Shown here: in pieces, positions 1-7,738 of the stretch
Layout: each line of letters begins with the position of its first letter
Position numbering within the stretch: the first letter of the stretch is position 1
Source: Candidatus Woesearchaeota archaeon B3_Woes
Lineage (GTDB): Archaea; Nanobdellota; Nanobdellia; Woesearchaeales; B3-WOES
Length of the DNA stretch: 64,000 nt
Reading direction: 5' to 3'
Assembly (NCBI GenBank): GCA_005222965.1
Contig: NJBG01000001.1
Coordinates: 737,533 to 801,532 of the forward strand
The notes under the pieces: model-generated
Seen by the model: only the letters and a program-made list of their open reading frames with translations
Databases searched by the model: none
Told to the model about the DNA's origin: nothing
Made by a program: the position numbers and the translations under genes

Positions 1-70
1 CTTTTAATTCTTCAGGACTCATATTCTTAATTTTTTCCTGCATCTCTTTTGCTTCTTCTTCAGACGGCAT
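1..70 (-). CDS. N-terminus of an unidentified protein (runs off the left edge)
   Basis: An open frame enters from the left edge on the minus strand and begins with MPSEEEAKEMQEKIKNMSPE. An upstream in-frame ATG at 79 is possible, but the TATA-like element at about 91-100 lies 25 nt before the ATG at 70, which favours that start as a leaderless transcript. Only about 23 residues are visible: charged, helical and without a recognisable domain. From memory, some DPANN HIT-family proteins carry a similar charged N-terminal extension, but nothing here proves that. It is divergent from the zinc-ribbon gene at 151. Confidence 0.5.
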   Translation of the reverse strand, partial: MPSEEEAKEMQEKIKNMSPEELK

Positions 71-90
71 ATTAACCATAAATTCGTGTA

Positions 91-128
91 TTTATTTAAA
101 TCTTTTCAAAAATCACAATATTTATAAA
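91..128. promoter_or_regulatory. Divergent promoter region with two TATA-like boxes
   Basis: TTTATTTAAA at 91-100 is placed to serve the minus-strand gene starting at 70. TTTATAAA at 121-128 lies about 26 nt before the ATG at 151. Both fit the archaeal TATA-to-start distance for leaderless mRNAs. Confidence 0.5.
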
Positions 129-150
129 CAATTAACCCAATATAAAAAGC

Positions 151-291
151 ATGGCAGAAGACATAAGAAAAATAAAATCCTGTCCAGAGTGTGGAAGCAC
201 AAACATTGCATACAAAGAGAATGAAAATCAGATAATATGCAAAGATTGTGGATTAATATACGAACCCTTGGCAGAAAAAACCAAAAAATGA
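151..291 (+). CDS. TFIIB-like zinc-ribbon mini-protein (46 aa)
   Basis: This 46-residue protein has two CxxC knuckles, CPEC at about residues 11-14 and CKDCG at about 30-34, separated by 15 residues. That is the arrangement of the N-terminal zinc ribbon of archaeal TFIIB and related factors, but no cyclin-like core follows, so it is not TFB itself. Zinc binding is inferred from the four cysteines; the function is unknown, possibly nucleic-acid or transcription-factor binding. The start follows a TATA box by 26 nt. Its stop overlaps the start of the downstream lipoprotein gene (ATGA), so the two are probably co-transcribed. Two similar mini-proteins occur at 44814 and 49552. Confidence 0.75.
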   Translation: MAEDIRKIKSCPECGSTNIAYKENENQIICKDCGLIYEPLAEKTKK

Positions 292-764
292 AAAAATATA
301 TTGCTCTAATTTTAATCATAGCGTTGCTTATTTTAGTTGGATGTAAAAAATCAACCATTACACCAACAGGTACTGTAACACTTGATCCACTAGAAGAAGA
401 AATTATAGAAGAAGTTGAACCAGAAGAAACAACTATAGAAGAAAATACAACAGAAACAGAACCAAAAGCAACAATACCAGAAGGAACACACATTGTTGCA
501 ATGCAAATGGCTGGAACAAGCATGGTTTTCTTCCCAAAACAACTAACAATTTCTGTAGGGGATACAATAAGATGGGAAAACAGATTAGATTATCTTAACA
601 AAACAGCAGAACTAACTGTTTACTCTTATCAAAGTTTATTTAGAGGATCTAAATTAAAGTATGGTGAATATTTTGAACATACTTTCAGAGAAAAAGGAAC
701 ATTTAGGTATAATGCATTACCATACATAAAAATATTTAAACCTGGAGAAATAATTGTTAGATAG
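288..764 (+). CDS. Cupredoxin-like lipoprotein
   Basis: The ATG at 288 gives a clean lipoprotein signal: MKKY, a hydrophobic stretch and a lipobox LVGC ending near residue 19. An in-frame ATG at 237 exists but would bury the signal inside the upstream gene. An acidic Thr/Glu-rich linker (about residues 30-65) leads to a domain of about 90 residues with plastocyanin-like spacing (IxVGDTIRWEN, then FEHTFREKGTFRY). The canonical copper ligands (His, then Cys-x-His-x-Met) are not visible, so it is probably a non-metal cupredoxin fold anchored at the outer membrane face. It overlaps the zinc-ribbon gene by 4 nt and resembles the protein at 7088. Confidence 0.7.
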   Translation: MKKYIALILIIALLILVGCKKSTITPTGTVTLDPLEEEIIEEVEPEETTIEENTTETEPKATIPEGTHIVAMQMAGTSMVFFPKQLTISVGDTIRWENRLDYLNKTAELTVYSYQSLFRGSKLKYGEYFEHTFREKGTFRYNALPYIKIFKPGEIIVR

Positions 765-775
765 AGGTGATATTA

Positions 776-976
776 ATGAAAAAATATAAAAAATCAACAA
801 AGAAAAAAACATATAGAAAACCTATTATGAAACAACAAGACAAAAAAACAGTAGGATCTTCTTTAAAGTATATTACATTAATATTCTTATTAGCAGGATT
901 CTTATTTGAAAACAGACCCCTGATGGGAGTAGGATTAATTGTTTTAGTAGTTTTCTTTATGATGGAAAAACACTAA
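776..976 (+). CDS. Small basic membrane protein (66 aa)
   Basis: A lysine-rich N-terminus of about 28 residues precedes a hydrophobic region that can form two short transmembrane segments (about residues 33-44 and 50-61). The start is ATG 776, preceded by GAGGTGAT with 4 nt between GGTGAT and ATG. A GTG at 767 in the same frame lies inside this ribosome-binding site and is not the start. The gene follows the cupredoxin-like lipoprotein by 11 nt and is probably in its operon. No family is recognised. Confidence 0.6.
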   Translation: MKKYKKSTKKKTYRKPIMKQQDKKTVGSSLKYITLIFLLAGFLFENRPLMGVGLIVLVVFFMMEKH

Positions 977-979
977 AAT

Positions 980-1138
980 TTATTTTTTTAATTTTGGTAT
1001 TCCTTTGTAAGCAGCTAGGCCAACTAAGATCAATACCATCCAGAAAATCATAATATCTATTTTTCCTAAAACCATTAGAATCAGATTTAAAACAACAATT
1101 ATAACAAAGAATATCGACAGAATCTTAATTGATTTCAT
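980..1138 (-). CDS. Small two-TM membrane protein (52 aa)
   Basis: The open frame encodes MKSIKILSIFFVIIVVLNLI, then a short polar loop and a second hydrophobic segment ending in AAYKGIPKLKK. Two transmembrane helices with a basic C-terminus are predicted. It converges on the gene at 776-976 with only 3 nt between stop codons. No family is recognised, but the hydrophobic pattern and tight packing support a real gene. Confidence 0.5.
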   Translation of the reverse strand: MKSIKILSIFFVIIVVLNLILMVLGKIDIMIFWMVLILVGLAAYKGIPKLKK

Positions 1139-1177
1139 TTATTTAAAAAAGAAAATAAAAAAATAAAAAGGTAAAGC

Positions 1178-1480
1178 TTATCGCTTTTTCTTCTTTTTAG
1201 CAGCCTTTTTCTTCTTAACAACTTTTTTCTTAACTGCCTTCTTTTTCTTTCTCTTTCCGCCTCTCACCATTTTTGCGCAAGAGATATCTCCTTGTTTATC
1301 AATGAAATACAAGAATCCAGATTCTTTTTTAACACCAACTTTTGCTACAACTTGGATTTTTGCTTTTCCTTTTTTCTTCCCTCTTGCCATTTTGGCTCTA
1401 GCTACGTTTCCTTTTTTATCAACAAAATATAGGTAGCCAGATTCTTTTTTAACACCAACCTTTTTTACTTTTTGTGCCAT
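1178..1480 (-). CDS. Lysine-rich tandem-repeat protein, possibly nucleic-acid binding
   Basis: This 100-residue protein contains two near-identical units of about 27 residues (KVGVKKESGYLYFVDKKG, then ARAKMARG; second copy KVGVKKESGFLYFIDKQG, then CAKMVRG). They are followed by about 25 residues made almost only of lysine, alanine and valine. The repeat looks like a small beta-hairpin unit. The polybasic tail resembles histone H1-like or ribosome/nucleoid-associated tails, so DNA or RNA binding is inferred. A GAGAGG Shine-Dalgarno-like site precedes the ATG at 1480. Some short bacterial proteins carry a similar repeat, to my recollection, but I cannot assign a function. Confidence 0.7.
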   Translation of the reverse strand: MAQKVKKVGVKKESGYLYFVDKKGNVARAKMARGKKKGKAKIQVVAKVGVKKESGFLYFIDKQGDISCAKMVRGGKRKKKKAVKKKVVKKKKAAKKKKKR

Positions 1481-1600
1481 TTTTTAAACCTCTCTATTTT
1501 TTTAAGACAAAAATTGTCCTATGTCGTCTAAACATAAACTAGTATTTAAAGGTTTCTATTTTTTATCGTCGGAAAAATGATTACTTCTCTGTGACAAAAA

Positions 1601-2845
1601 TCAAATAATAACAAAAACTCTGTCATTCTCCCTCACAACCATCTCAAGCTTTACACCAACAAATCCTTTTTTGATTCCATTTACCCTTTTATGATCTTTT
1701 TGCATTGACTTAATACTTTGCTCAACAACTCCTGTTTTATTCCCCTGAATCATTATATGATCTCCTATTTTTACACCATGAGATTCTATCTTAATTTCAG
1801 CTACCTTAACATTTTTATAAAAATTCTTCACAACCCCTACATAAATCTTCTTTTTTGTTGCTTTACTTCCATAAGTTTTAGACCATTCGTCTATTGGTTT
1901 GCCCATATAAAAACCAGAAGAAAAACCCCTATTGTAAACTGTCTTTAATTTTTCTAATAATTTTTTCTTATCTGCTTTAGGATTATCAATAGCCTCTCTA
2001 TAAATATCTGTAACAACCTTAACATATTCTGGACTTCTGTTTCTGCCTTCTATCTTAAAACAACTAATCCCTGATTTAACTAGTTTGTCTAAAAAAGGCA
2101 AAGCGCACAAATCTTTTGGGCTTAAAACATAATCTTCTCCTATTTCTAATTCATGCTTCTCCTCAACATCCCTCAGAAAAAACTTTTCTTTTTTCTGATG
2201 GTGCTCAGAAATCTTTGATTTCTGACATTTGATTAAATATTTTCTTCTGCAGGGCTGTAGACACTCCCCCCTATTAGCAGATTTTCCAAATACCTCCTGG
2301 CTTAAAAAACACCTTCCAGAAACAGAAACGCACATTGCACCATGCACAAAAGTTTCAATTTTAACATTTATTTTTTCTTTTTTTAATTTCTTTATGATAT
2401 TATTTATCTGCTCCAAAGATAACTCTCTTGCTAAAATAACCCTTTCAAAATTCTTAAACTTCTTTTTTAAAATTTTTATAGCTTCAAAATTAGAAATTGA
2501 TGCTTGTGTTGAAATGTGAATTGGCAGATTTAATTTATTAGCATCACTAATAACAGAGAAATCCCAAGCGATTATTGCATCTATCTTTACTTTTTTAGCT
2601 TTTTTAAGAATTTCTTTAATCTTATTTAGTTCATCATCATAAACAATTGTGTTAATTGCTAAATAAGCTTTAACATTATTCTTATGACATATTTTAACAA
2701 CCTTTTCTAACTCTTTTAGACTAAAATTCTTAGCACCAGCCCTCATATTCATTCCTTTAATCCCAAAATAAACAGCATCTGCTCTAGCTTGAATAGCTGC
2801 TTCTAAACTTACAAAATCCTGTATAGGGCTTAAGAGTTCAACCAT
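1601..2845 (-). CDS. Peptidase U32 family protein (tRNA/rRNA hydroxylation type)
   Basis: The 414-residue protein matches the U32 family: an N-terminal barrel beginning VELLSPIQDFVSLEAAIQARADAV, the FVHGAMCVSVSGRC segment, and the downstream GECLQPCRRKY motif whose cysteines, with those of the first motif, are the expected iron-sulfur ligands. Known members (TrhP, RlhA) take part in prephenate-dependent hydroxylation of tRNA or rRNA rather than proteolysis. Which RNA is modified here cannot be told. A C-terminal beta domain (IKIGDHIMIQGNKTG-like) is present, so the length is normal. It is the last gene of a minus-strand trio and overlaps the upstream gene by 16 nt. Confidence 0.85.
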   Translation of the reverse strand: MVELLSPIQDFVSLEAAIQARADAVYFGIKGMNMRAGAKNFSLKELEKVVKICHKNNVKAYLAINTIVYDDELNKIKEILKKAKKVKIDAIIAWDFSVISDANKLNLPIHISTQASISNFEAIKILKKKFKNFERVILARELSLEQINNIIKKLKKEKINVKIETFVHGAMCVSVSGRCFLSQEVFGKSANRGECLQPCRRKYLIKCQKSKISEHHQKKEKFFLRDVEEKHELEIGEDYVLSPKDLCALPFLDKLVKSGISCFKIEGRNRSPEYVKVVTDIYREAIDNPKADKKKLLEKLKTVYNRGFSSGFYMGKPIDEWSKTYGSKATKKKIYVGVVKNFYKNVKVAEIKIESHGVKIGDHIMIQGNKTGVVEQSIKSMQKDHKRVNGIKKGFVGVKLEMVVRENDRVFVII

Positions 2846-3558
2846 TTTCTCACAAAACTTATCTCTTTTTCATACTCATCAATATCTTTTGCACCTATTT
2901 GCGATTCAAGAACAATAGGAAATTTTCCTTTCTTTATAATCTCTAATCCTTTTATATATTCTAATCTTAATGAATGAAGAGGTAAATGCAAATGATTAAA
3001 ATAACTAGCACTAAGATGAGAATAAATAATATCTTTTCTAAATCTCTTAAAAAGATTATTTATTGTGCCTTCTTCAGAAGAATGGGAAGTATCTAAAACA
3101 AGTTTGAAGGATTCATTATCTTTTAAGATTTTAGCATAATCCTTTATTTTAAAACCATGATACTTTTCCATATTCTCTATACTATGTTGATAATCTTTTA
3201 TATTAAACACTTTAAAATTAGTTATTTGTTGAGGGTGAATATTCAAATTAACAGCATCTATTTTATCATAAATATGATATAATTTATCTAGTATTTTTTT
3301 TGTTGCATTATTCTTTGAAAATAACATTTCCTTGCCACCTAAATCAAAAGGGGCATGAACCGTATTAAAATCAAGATCTTTTAGGATTTTTATCGAACTT
3401 TTTTTAATCTTGAACTTTAACAGATCTCTTGCATCTCCTACTAAAAATTCAAAACCATCTATATCTAATTTAGAAACTCGTTTTATTGATTTATTAAAAT
3501 CCTCTTTGAGATAAGGATTATACAAAAGCCCTTTTGACATACAAACTTTTCTTCTCAT
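2830..3558 (-). CDS. Xylose-isomerase/endonuclease IV-like TIM-barrel protein
   Basis: The 242-residue protein has sugar-phosphate isomerase/AP-endonuclease-like features: strands ending in DGFEFLVGD, NTVHAPFDLGG, LNIHPQQ, LVLDTSHSSEEG, IYSHLSAS and PIVLESQIG. The spaced His, Asp and Glu residues at strand ends suggest a divalent-metal site. The substrate is unknown. Its ATG overlaps the stop of the Dph2-like gene (ATGA) and its 3' end overlaps the U32 gene, so the three are translationally coupled. Confidence 0.65.
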   Translation of the reverse strand: MRRKVCMSKGLLYNPYLKEDFNKSIKRVSKLDIDGFEFLVGDARDLLKFKIKKSSIKILKDLDFNTVHAPFDLGGKEMLFSKNNATKKILDKLYHIYDKIDAVNLNIHPQQITNFKVFNIKDYQHSIENMEKYHGFKIKDYAKILKDNESFKLVLDTSHSSEEGTINNLFKRFRKDIIYSHLSASYFNHLHLPLHSLRLEYIKGLEIIKKGKFPIVLESQIGAKDIDEYEKEISFVRKWLNS

Positions 3559-4190
3559 TTTAAATCTAAAATATTAACAAAACCAAAATCACCTTCTAAC
3601 CTAGGACATGCAGTGTTAATCCACGAATCAATAAAAGGAAAGTTTTCTAATTGACTAATATCAACATTATCTGTAATAAAGAAATAAAACTTTTTATCTT
3701 TGTACTTTTTCTCTAAAAATTCTAAGGTTTTCATAGAATATTTTTGTCCTATTTTAGTTGAAACCAAAACTCCAATATTTTCACTAGATAAAAACTTAAT
3801 CATAGCGCCTTTTCTTCTTTTATTATAACTTTCAATCTTTTTCTTATCTAATTCACTAATCTTTCCATCAAAAGGATTCAAAATATAAACATCTTTTCCT
3901 AATAAACCCAAAGCAATTGGATGAAACTGACCAGTTCCAATATACAAAAAAGCATCAACATCATCTTTAATCTTTTTAGCAGAAGAAACATCACATCCTA
4001 AAATCTGGGATTTATATTTTTGCTTTCCTTTACCTAAAAAAACCTTTTTTCCTTTCAACTGTTTTTTAACATCATCTAACTGATCAAGAAACTGTACTGT
4101 TGTAGCTAAACCTATTTTCTGAGGAAGTTTACTTATATTCTTAATCTTTATCTTCCCTCTGTATCTCGCTTCAATAAATAATTGTCTCAT
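3555..4190 (-). CDS. Dph2-like protein lacking the N-terminal domain
   Basis: The 211-residue protein aligns with the second and third domains of archaeal Dph2: TTVQFLDQLDDVKK, QILGCDVSS, FLYIGTGQFHPIALGL and NTACPRLEG. Dph2 uses a 4Fe-4S cluster held by three cysteines, one per domain, to transfer the 3-amino-3-carboxypropyl group of SAM to a histidine of elongation factor 2. C66 and C195 correspond to the second and third ligands, spaced much as in the family. The first domain, with the first cysteine, is absent because the frame starts directly at domain 2. No coding capacity for it lies upstream, where thrS is divergent. It may be a partner subunit, a repurposed paralogue or a decaying gene. 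Confidence 0.7.
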   Translation of the reverse strand: MRQLFIEARYRGKIKIKNISKLPQKIGLATTVQFLDQLDDVKKQLKGKKVFLGKGKQKYKSQILGCDVSSAKKIKDDVDAFLYIGTGQFHPIALGLLGKDVYILNPFDGKISELDKKKIESYNKRRKGAMIKFLSSENIGVLVSTKIGQKYSMKTLEFLEKKYKDKKFYFFITDNVDISQLENFPFIDSWINTACPRLEGDFGFVNILDLK

Positions 4191-4250
4191 GTTAAATTAA
4201 AAGAAAATCTGTTTTTAAAAATCTGTTGGTTTTTATAATAAATAAGCACA

Positions 4251-4262
4251 AAATATATAAAC
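4251..4262 (+). promoter_or_regulatory. TATA box for thrS
   Basis: AAATATATAAAC is centred about 28 nt before the thrS ATG, consistent with a leaderless or near-leaderless archaeal promoter. Confidence 0.5.
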
Positions 4263-4283
4263 AAAACAACCCAAGTAATCAAT

Positions 4284-5996
4284 ATGGCAAAAAAAGAAGA
4301 TATAACAACTTTAAGACATTCTACCTCGCATATTCTAGCTCATGCTGTAAAAAAACTATTTCCAAGAACAAAATTAGGAATAGGACCCGCTATAGAAGGT
4401 GGTTTTTATTATGATTTTGATGTTAAAAAATCATTCACTCCTGAAGATACAAAAAAAATAGAATATGAAATGAACAAACTCATAAGGCAAAATCTTGAAT
4501 TCAAAAAACAAATAATAACCAAACAAAAAGCAAAAACATTATTCAAAGATGAACCATATAAACTAGAATTAATAGATGAACTAGAAGGTTCTAAAGTTAC
4601 AATATATACTCAAGGAGATTTTACTGATTTATGCAAAGGTCCACACGTTGAAAATTCTAAAGTTTTAAAGGCATTTAAACTAACAAAAACATCAGGAGCC
4701 TATTGGAGAGGAGATTCTAAAAATAAAATGCTCCAAAGAGTCTATGGAATCGTTTTCCATGAAAAAGAAGAACTAAAAAAATACATTCAACAACTACAAG
4801 AAGCTGAAAAAAGAGATCATAGAAAAATTGGTCAAAAACTAGATCTTTTTTCAATGCATGATGAAGCACCAGGAATGCCTTTTTTCCATGATAAAGGAAC
4901 TTTTATTTTCAATACATTAATTGATTTTATGAGAAACGAGATGAATAGAAAAGGCTATGAAGAAAACAGAACACCTATAATTCTGAATAAAGAATTATGG
5001 TTAAAATCAGGTCATTGGGATCACTATAAAGAAAATATGTATTTTACAAAAATAGATACAACAGATTATGCAGTAAAACCAATGAACTGCCCTGGCAATC
5101 TATTAATATACAAAACAAAAGTACATTCTTATAGAGATTTGCCACTAAAAGCAGGAGAATTTGGTTTAGTCCATAGACACGAATTAAGTGGTGTCTTGGC
5201 AGGCTTATTCAGGGTTAGAGCATTTACACAAGATGATGCACACGTATTTTGTGAGGAAAACCAATTAAAAGATTCTATAATTGAATTAATTGAACTATGT
5301 GATTATACATACAAAACATTTGGATTTACATATGAAGTTGAACTAAGCACAAGACCTGAAAAAGCAATGGGATCAAAAGAAATTTGGGATAAAGCTGAAA
5401 AATTCCTAAAACAAGCTTTGAATGCTAAAAAAATAAAATACAAGATTAATGAGGGAGAGGGAGCTTTTTATGGACCCAAAATTGATTTCCATCTAAAAGA
5501 TTGCATTGGAAGAAAATGGCAGTGCGGAACAATTCAAGTTGATTTTTCCATGCCTGAAAAATTTGACTTAACATATGAAGGAAAAGACGGCAAATCTCAT
5601 CACCCAGTTATGGTACACAGGGCTATCTATGGATCATTAGAAAGATTCTTAGGAATTCTAATAGAACACTATGGAGGAAATTTTCCATTATGGTTAAGTC
5701 CTATCCAAGTAAGAATATTAACTGTTGCAGATAGGTTCAATAGTTATGCTGATAAAGTTTCTAAAGAAATGAAAGATTCCGGATTAAGAGTAGAAGTTGA
5801 TAAACGCGCTGAATCAATCTCAAAAAAAGTAAGAGAAGCTCAACTCTCTAAAATAAATTATATATTAGTAGTTGGGGAAAAAGAAGTAAAAGATAAAACA
5901 ATAACAGTTAGAACAAGAGATAATGTTGTTCATGGTGCTCAAAAAGTTGACTCTTTTATTAAAAAATTATTAGAAGAAAATAATAAAAAAAGGTGA
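4284..5996 (+). CDS. thrS: Threonyl-tRNA synthetase, bacterial type without TGS domain
   Basis: This class II synthetase (570 aa) charges tRNA-Thr. It starts directly with the bacterial-type editing domain (HSTSHILAHAV near residues 12-22, CKGPHVENS near 117). It continues with the catalytic core (motif 2 region VHRHELSGVLAGLFRVRAF, zinc-site MNCPG, motif 3 MVHRAIYGSLERFLG) and ends with the anticodon-binding domain (PIQVRILTVADRF to VRTRDN). The usual N-terminal TGS domain of about 60 residues is missing. Most archaea use a D-aminoacyl-deacylase-like editing domain instead, so this bacterial-type gene suggests transfer. A TATA box 28 nt upstream supports the ATG at 4284. Confidence 0.93.
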   Translation: MAKKEDITTLRHSTSHILAHAVKKLFPRTKLGIGPAIEGGFYYDFDVKKSFTPEDTKKIEYEMNKLIRQNLEFKKQIITKQKAKTLFKDEPYKLELIDELEGSKVTIYTQGDFTDLCKGPHVENSKVLKAFKLTKTSGAYWRGDSKNKMLQRVYGIVFHEKEELKKYIQQLQEAEKRDHRKIGQKLDLFSMHDEAPGMPFFHDKGTFIFNTLIDFMRNEMNRKGYEENRTPIILNKELWLKSGHWDHYKENMYFTKIDTTDYAVKPMNCPGNLLIYKTKVHSYRDLPLKAGEFGLVHRHELSGVLAGLFRVRAFTQDDAHVFCEENQLKDSIIELIELCDYTYKTFGFTYEVELSTRPEKAMGSKEIWDKAEKFLKQALNAKKIKYKINEGEGAFYGPKIDFHLKDCIGRKWQCGTIQVDFSMPEKFDLTYEGKDGKSHHPVMVHRAIYGSLERFLGILIEHYGGNFPLWLSPIQVRILTVADRFNSYADKVSKEMKDSGLRVEVDKRAESISKKVREAQLSKINYILVVGEKEVKDKTITVRTRDNVVHGAQKVDSFIKKLLEENNKKR

Positions 5997-6005
5997 TTTA
6001 AAATA
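5991..6005 (+). promoter_or_regulatory. Shine-Dalgarno placed before an AUA start codon
   Basis: AGGTGAT at 5991-5997 is followed by 5 nt and then ATA at 6003-6005, in the frame of the MscS gene. Other genes here have the same GGTGAT with 4-5 nt before ATG (776, 49738). No ATG, GTG or TTG occurs in this frame from the thrS stop to 6203. Confidence 0.5.
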
Positions 6006-7052
6006 GATATAAATCAAATTACAGCTTATGTAACAGATTACAAATACCTACAATCATTATTAATATTTGTCTTCTTTTTTATTATATCAAAATTAGTAGT
6101 ATATATTTCAGAAAAACATATACTTAAAATAACTGCGAAAACAAAAACCGAAGTAGATGATCTAATAATCAAAAAAATAAATAAACCAATATCTTTCATA
6201 CTGTTGTTTGTAGGTATTAGGTTGGCTTTAGTCCCTTTACCAGTAGCTGAAAAAGCATTAGGGCATATTAATCATGCTGTTTCATCTCTTGTGATAATTG
6301 CAGTAGGATACATAGTCTTTGATATTCTAAACATACTACTTAATTCATGGAGTACAACCTTTGCTAAAAAAACAAAATCAGAAATTGATGATAACATTGT
6401 TTCATTGTTGAATAAAGTTTCTAGGATTGTTGTAGGTTTGTTAGTATTGCTATTTATTCTTGATGTATGGGGTGTTAAGGTTGGTCCTTTACTAGCTAGT
6501 CTAGGTATTGCAGGCCTTGCAGTTGCATTTGCTCTACAACCAACCCTGTCTAATATATTTGGGGGAATCTCCATGATACTTGATAAAACAATCAAGATTG
6601 GAGATGTAATAAAACTTGATGGAGGAGAGGGCGGAAAAGTTCATGACATTGGTATTAGAAGCACAAAAATTAAAACATGGGATAATGAAATAATCACAAT
6701 ACCAAATGGCAAGCTTGTCGATACTCAAATTAAAAACAAAACACTTCCAGACCCTTCCATAAGGATCAATATAGAATTTGGAGTTGAATATGGTTCTGAT
6801 GTTGATCAGGTAAAAAAATTAGCTTTGGAAACTGTTAAAAAGATTCCAGAAGTCTTAAAAGATCCAGAACCACAAATATGGTTTACACAAATGGGAGATT
6901 TTGCTTTAAACTTCAAAATAATGTTTTGGGTTGATGAATTAAGCAAAAAATGGCCCACTCATCAAAAAGCCATCACAGAACTTTATAATAATCTGAATAA
7001 AGCCCAAATTGGAATTCCATTTCCAACCCGTACAGTTTATTTGCACAAATAG
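6003..7052 (+). CDS. MscS-family mechanosensitive channel (probable AUA start)
   Basis: The well-conserved part contains the pore helix (LASLGIAGLAVAFALQPTL), FGGISMILDKTIKIGDVI, the IGIRSTKIKTWDNEIITIPN beta domain and a C-terminal domain ending FPTRTVYLHK, all typical of small-conductance mechanosensitive channels. The first canonical start, TTG at 6204, would remove about 67 residues. Those residues encode a transmembrane segment and a KTKTEVDDLIIKKINKP segment that is mirrored later (KTKSEIDDNIVSLLNKV) and typical of the family. I therefore place the start at ATA 6003, 5 nt after GGTGAT. The gene follows thrS by 6 nt. Confidence 0.8.
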   Translation: MDINQITAYVTDYKYLQSLLIFVFFFIISKLVVYISEKHILKITAKTKTEVDDLIIKKINKPISFILLFVGIRLALVPLPVAEKALGHINHAVSSLVIIAVGYIVFDILNILLNSWSTTFAKKTKSEIDDNIVSLLNKVSRIVVGLLVLLFILDVWGVKVGPLLASLGIAGLAVAFALQPTLSNIFGGISMILDKTIKIGDVIKLDGGEGGKVHDIGIRSTKIKTWDNEIITIPNGKLVDTQIKNKTLPDPSIRINIEFGVEYGSDVDQVKKLALETVKKIPEVLKDPEPQIWFTQMGDFALNFKIMFWVDELSKKWPTHQKAITELYNNLNKAQIGIPFPTRTVYLHK

Positions 7053-7054
7053 AA

Positions 7055-7066
7055 ACATATAAATAG
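7055..7066 (+). promoter_or_regulatory. TATA box for the 7088 gene
   Basis: ACATATAAATAG is centred about 28 nt before the ATG at 7088. Confidence 0.45.
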
Positions 7067-7087
7067 TTTTATTTATAATAGCTTAAT

Positions 7088-7654
7088 ATGAAAAAGAGAC
7101 ACGATATTGCTTTAATTCTTATTGTATTATTAGGAATTGCTACTATTGGTTTTTCTTTATATGATTACTTAAATAAAGAAGAAGTTCAAGAAGTTGCTGT
7201 TGAAGAAGTTTCTGAAGAACCTGTTGTTGAAGAACCAAAACTACTAGGCCCTAACGAAGTTCTAATTCAAATCTTTAGAAACAAATTTGACAAAACAGAA
7301 ATTACAATTGAAACAGGAACAAAAGTTATATGGAAAAACATGGACACAAGACGCCATATGATTACTAATAAAAGATTAGGTTTGTTTAGAACAATGAGAA
7401 AATCTCTTGAATATGGAGATACTTTTGAGTATACTTTTAATGAACCTGGTATTTATGAAATTCTAGAAGCCAATTTCGGTATTAATGGATATGTTATTGT
7501 TGAAGAACCAAAACCAAATCTAATAACTGGTTATGTTGTTTCTAATCTAGAACTAAATGGCCTAAGTTTCCTTCTAATTTCTATAAATCTTTTTGTTATA
7601 ACCGCATTGGCCTTAGTAATCGGCTTTCACATCTCTAGAAAACAGCAGAAATAA
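7088..7654 (+). CDS. Membrane-anchored cupredoxin-like protein; its 3' end is the repeat source
   Basis: The 188-residue protein has an N-terminal signal/anchor (residues about 7-27), an acidic Glu/Val-rich linker, and a plastocyanin-like domain (FDKTEITIETGTKVIWKN, RRHMITNKR, FEYTFNEPGIYEI). A C-terminal transmembrane helix follows, ending in a short basic tail, GFHISRKQQK. One histidine sits where the first copper ligand is expected, but the usual Cys-x-His-x-Met loop is not seen, so copper binding is doubtful. The DNA encoding the C-terminal helix and tail recurs four more times downstream (9621, 10831, 12366, 23275) between unrelated gene modules, so this gene is probably the attachment or recombination target for an accessory island. 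Confidence 0.75.
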   Translation: MKKRHDIALILIVLLGIATIGFSLYDYLNKEEVQEVAVEEVSEEPVVEEPKLLGPNEVLIQIFRNKFDKTEITIETGTKVIWKNMDTRRHMITNKRLGLFRTMRKSLEYGDTFEYTFNEPGIYEILEANFGINGYVIVEEPKPNLITGYVVSNLELNGLSFLLISINLFVITALALVIGFHISRKQQK

Positions 7655-7664
7655 TTAATTAATT
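7589..7664 (+). repeat. 3'-end repeat, copy A (intact, within the gene)
   Basis: This is the parental copy: the last codons of the 7088 gene plus about 10 nt after its stop. Shared blocks with the other copies are CTTTTTGTTAT, GCCTTAGTAATC, TTTCACATCTC, AGAAAACA and CAGAAATAATTAATT. Confidence 0.8.
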
Positions 7665-7738
7665 ACTTTGTTTTAATAACCTAACACAATCTTAAAAAAT
7701 CTCCTCTATTCATAATCTTTTATTGATAAGTGAGAAAA

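Noticed and set aside
767-776. GTG 767 as the start of the small membrane protein
   Set aside because: The GTG is part of the GAGGTGAT Shine-Dalgarno that serves ATG 776.
5994-6203. ThrRS-MscS fusion by read-through of the thrS TGA (the two frames are the same with no other stop)
   Set aside because: The Shine-Dalgarno AGGTGAT spans the stop codon and fits a new initiation 5 nt later. ThrRS is complete at its stop and a fusion to a channel makes no functional sense. No SECIS-like or pyrrolysine element was seen.
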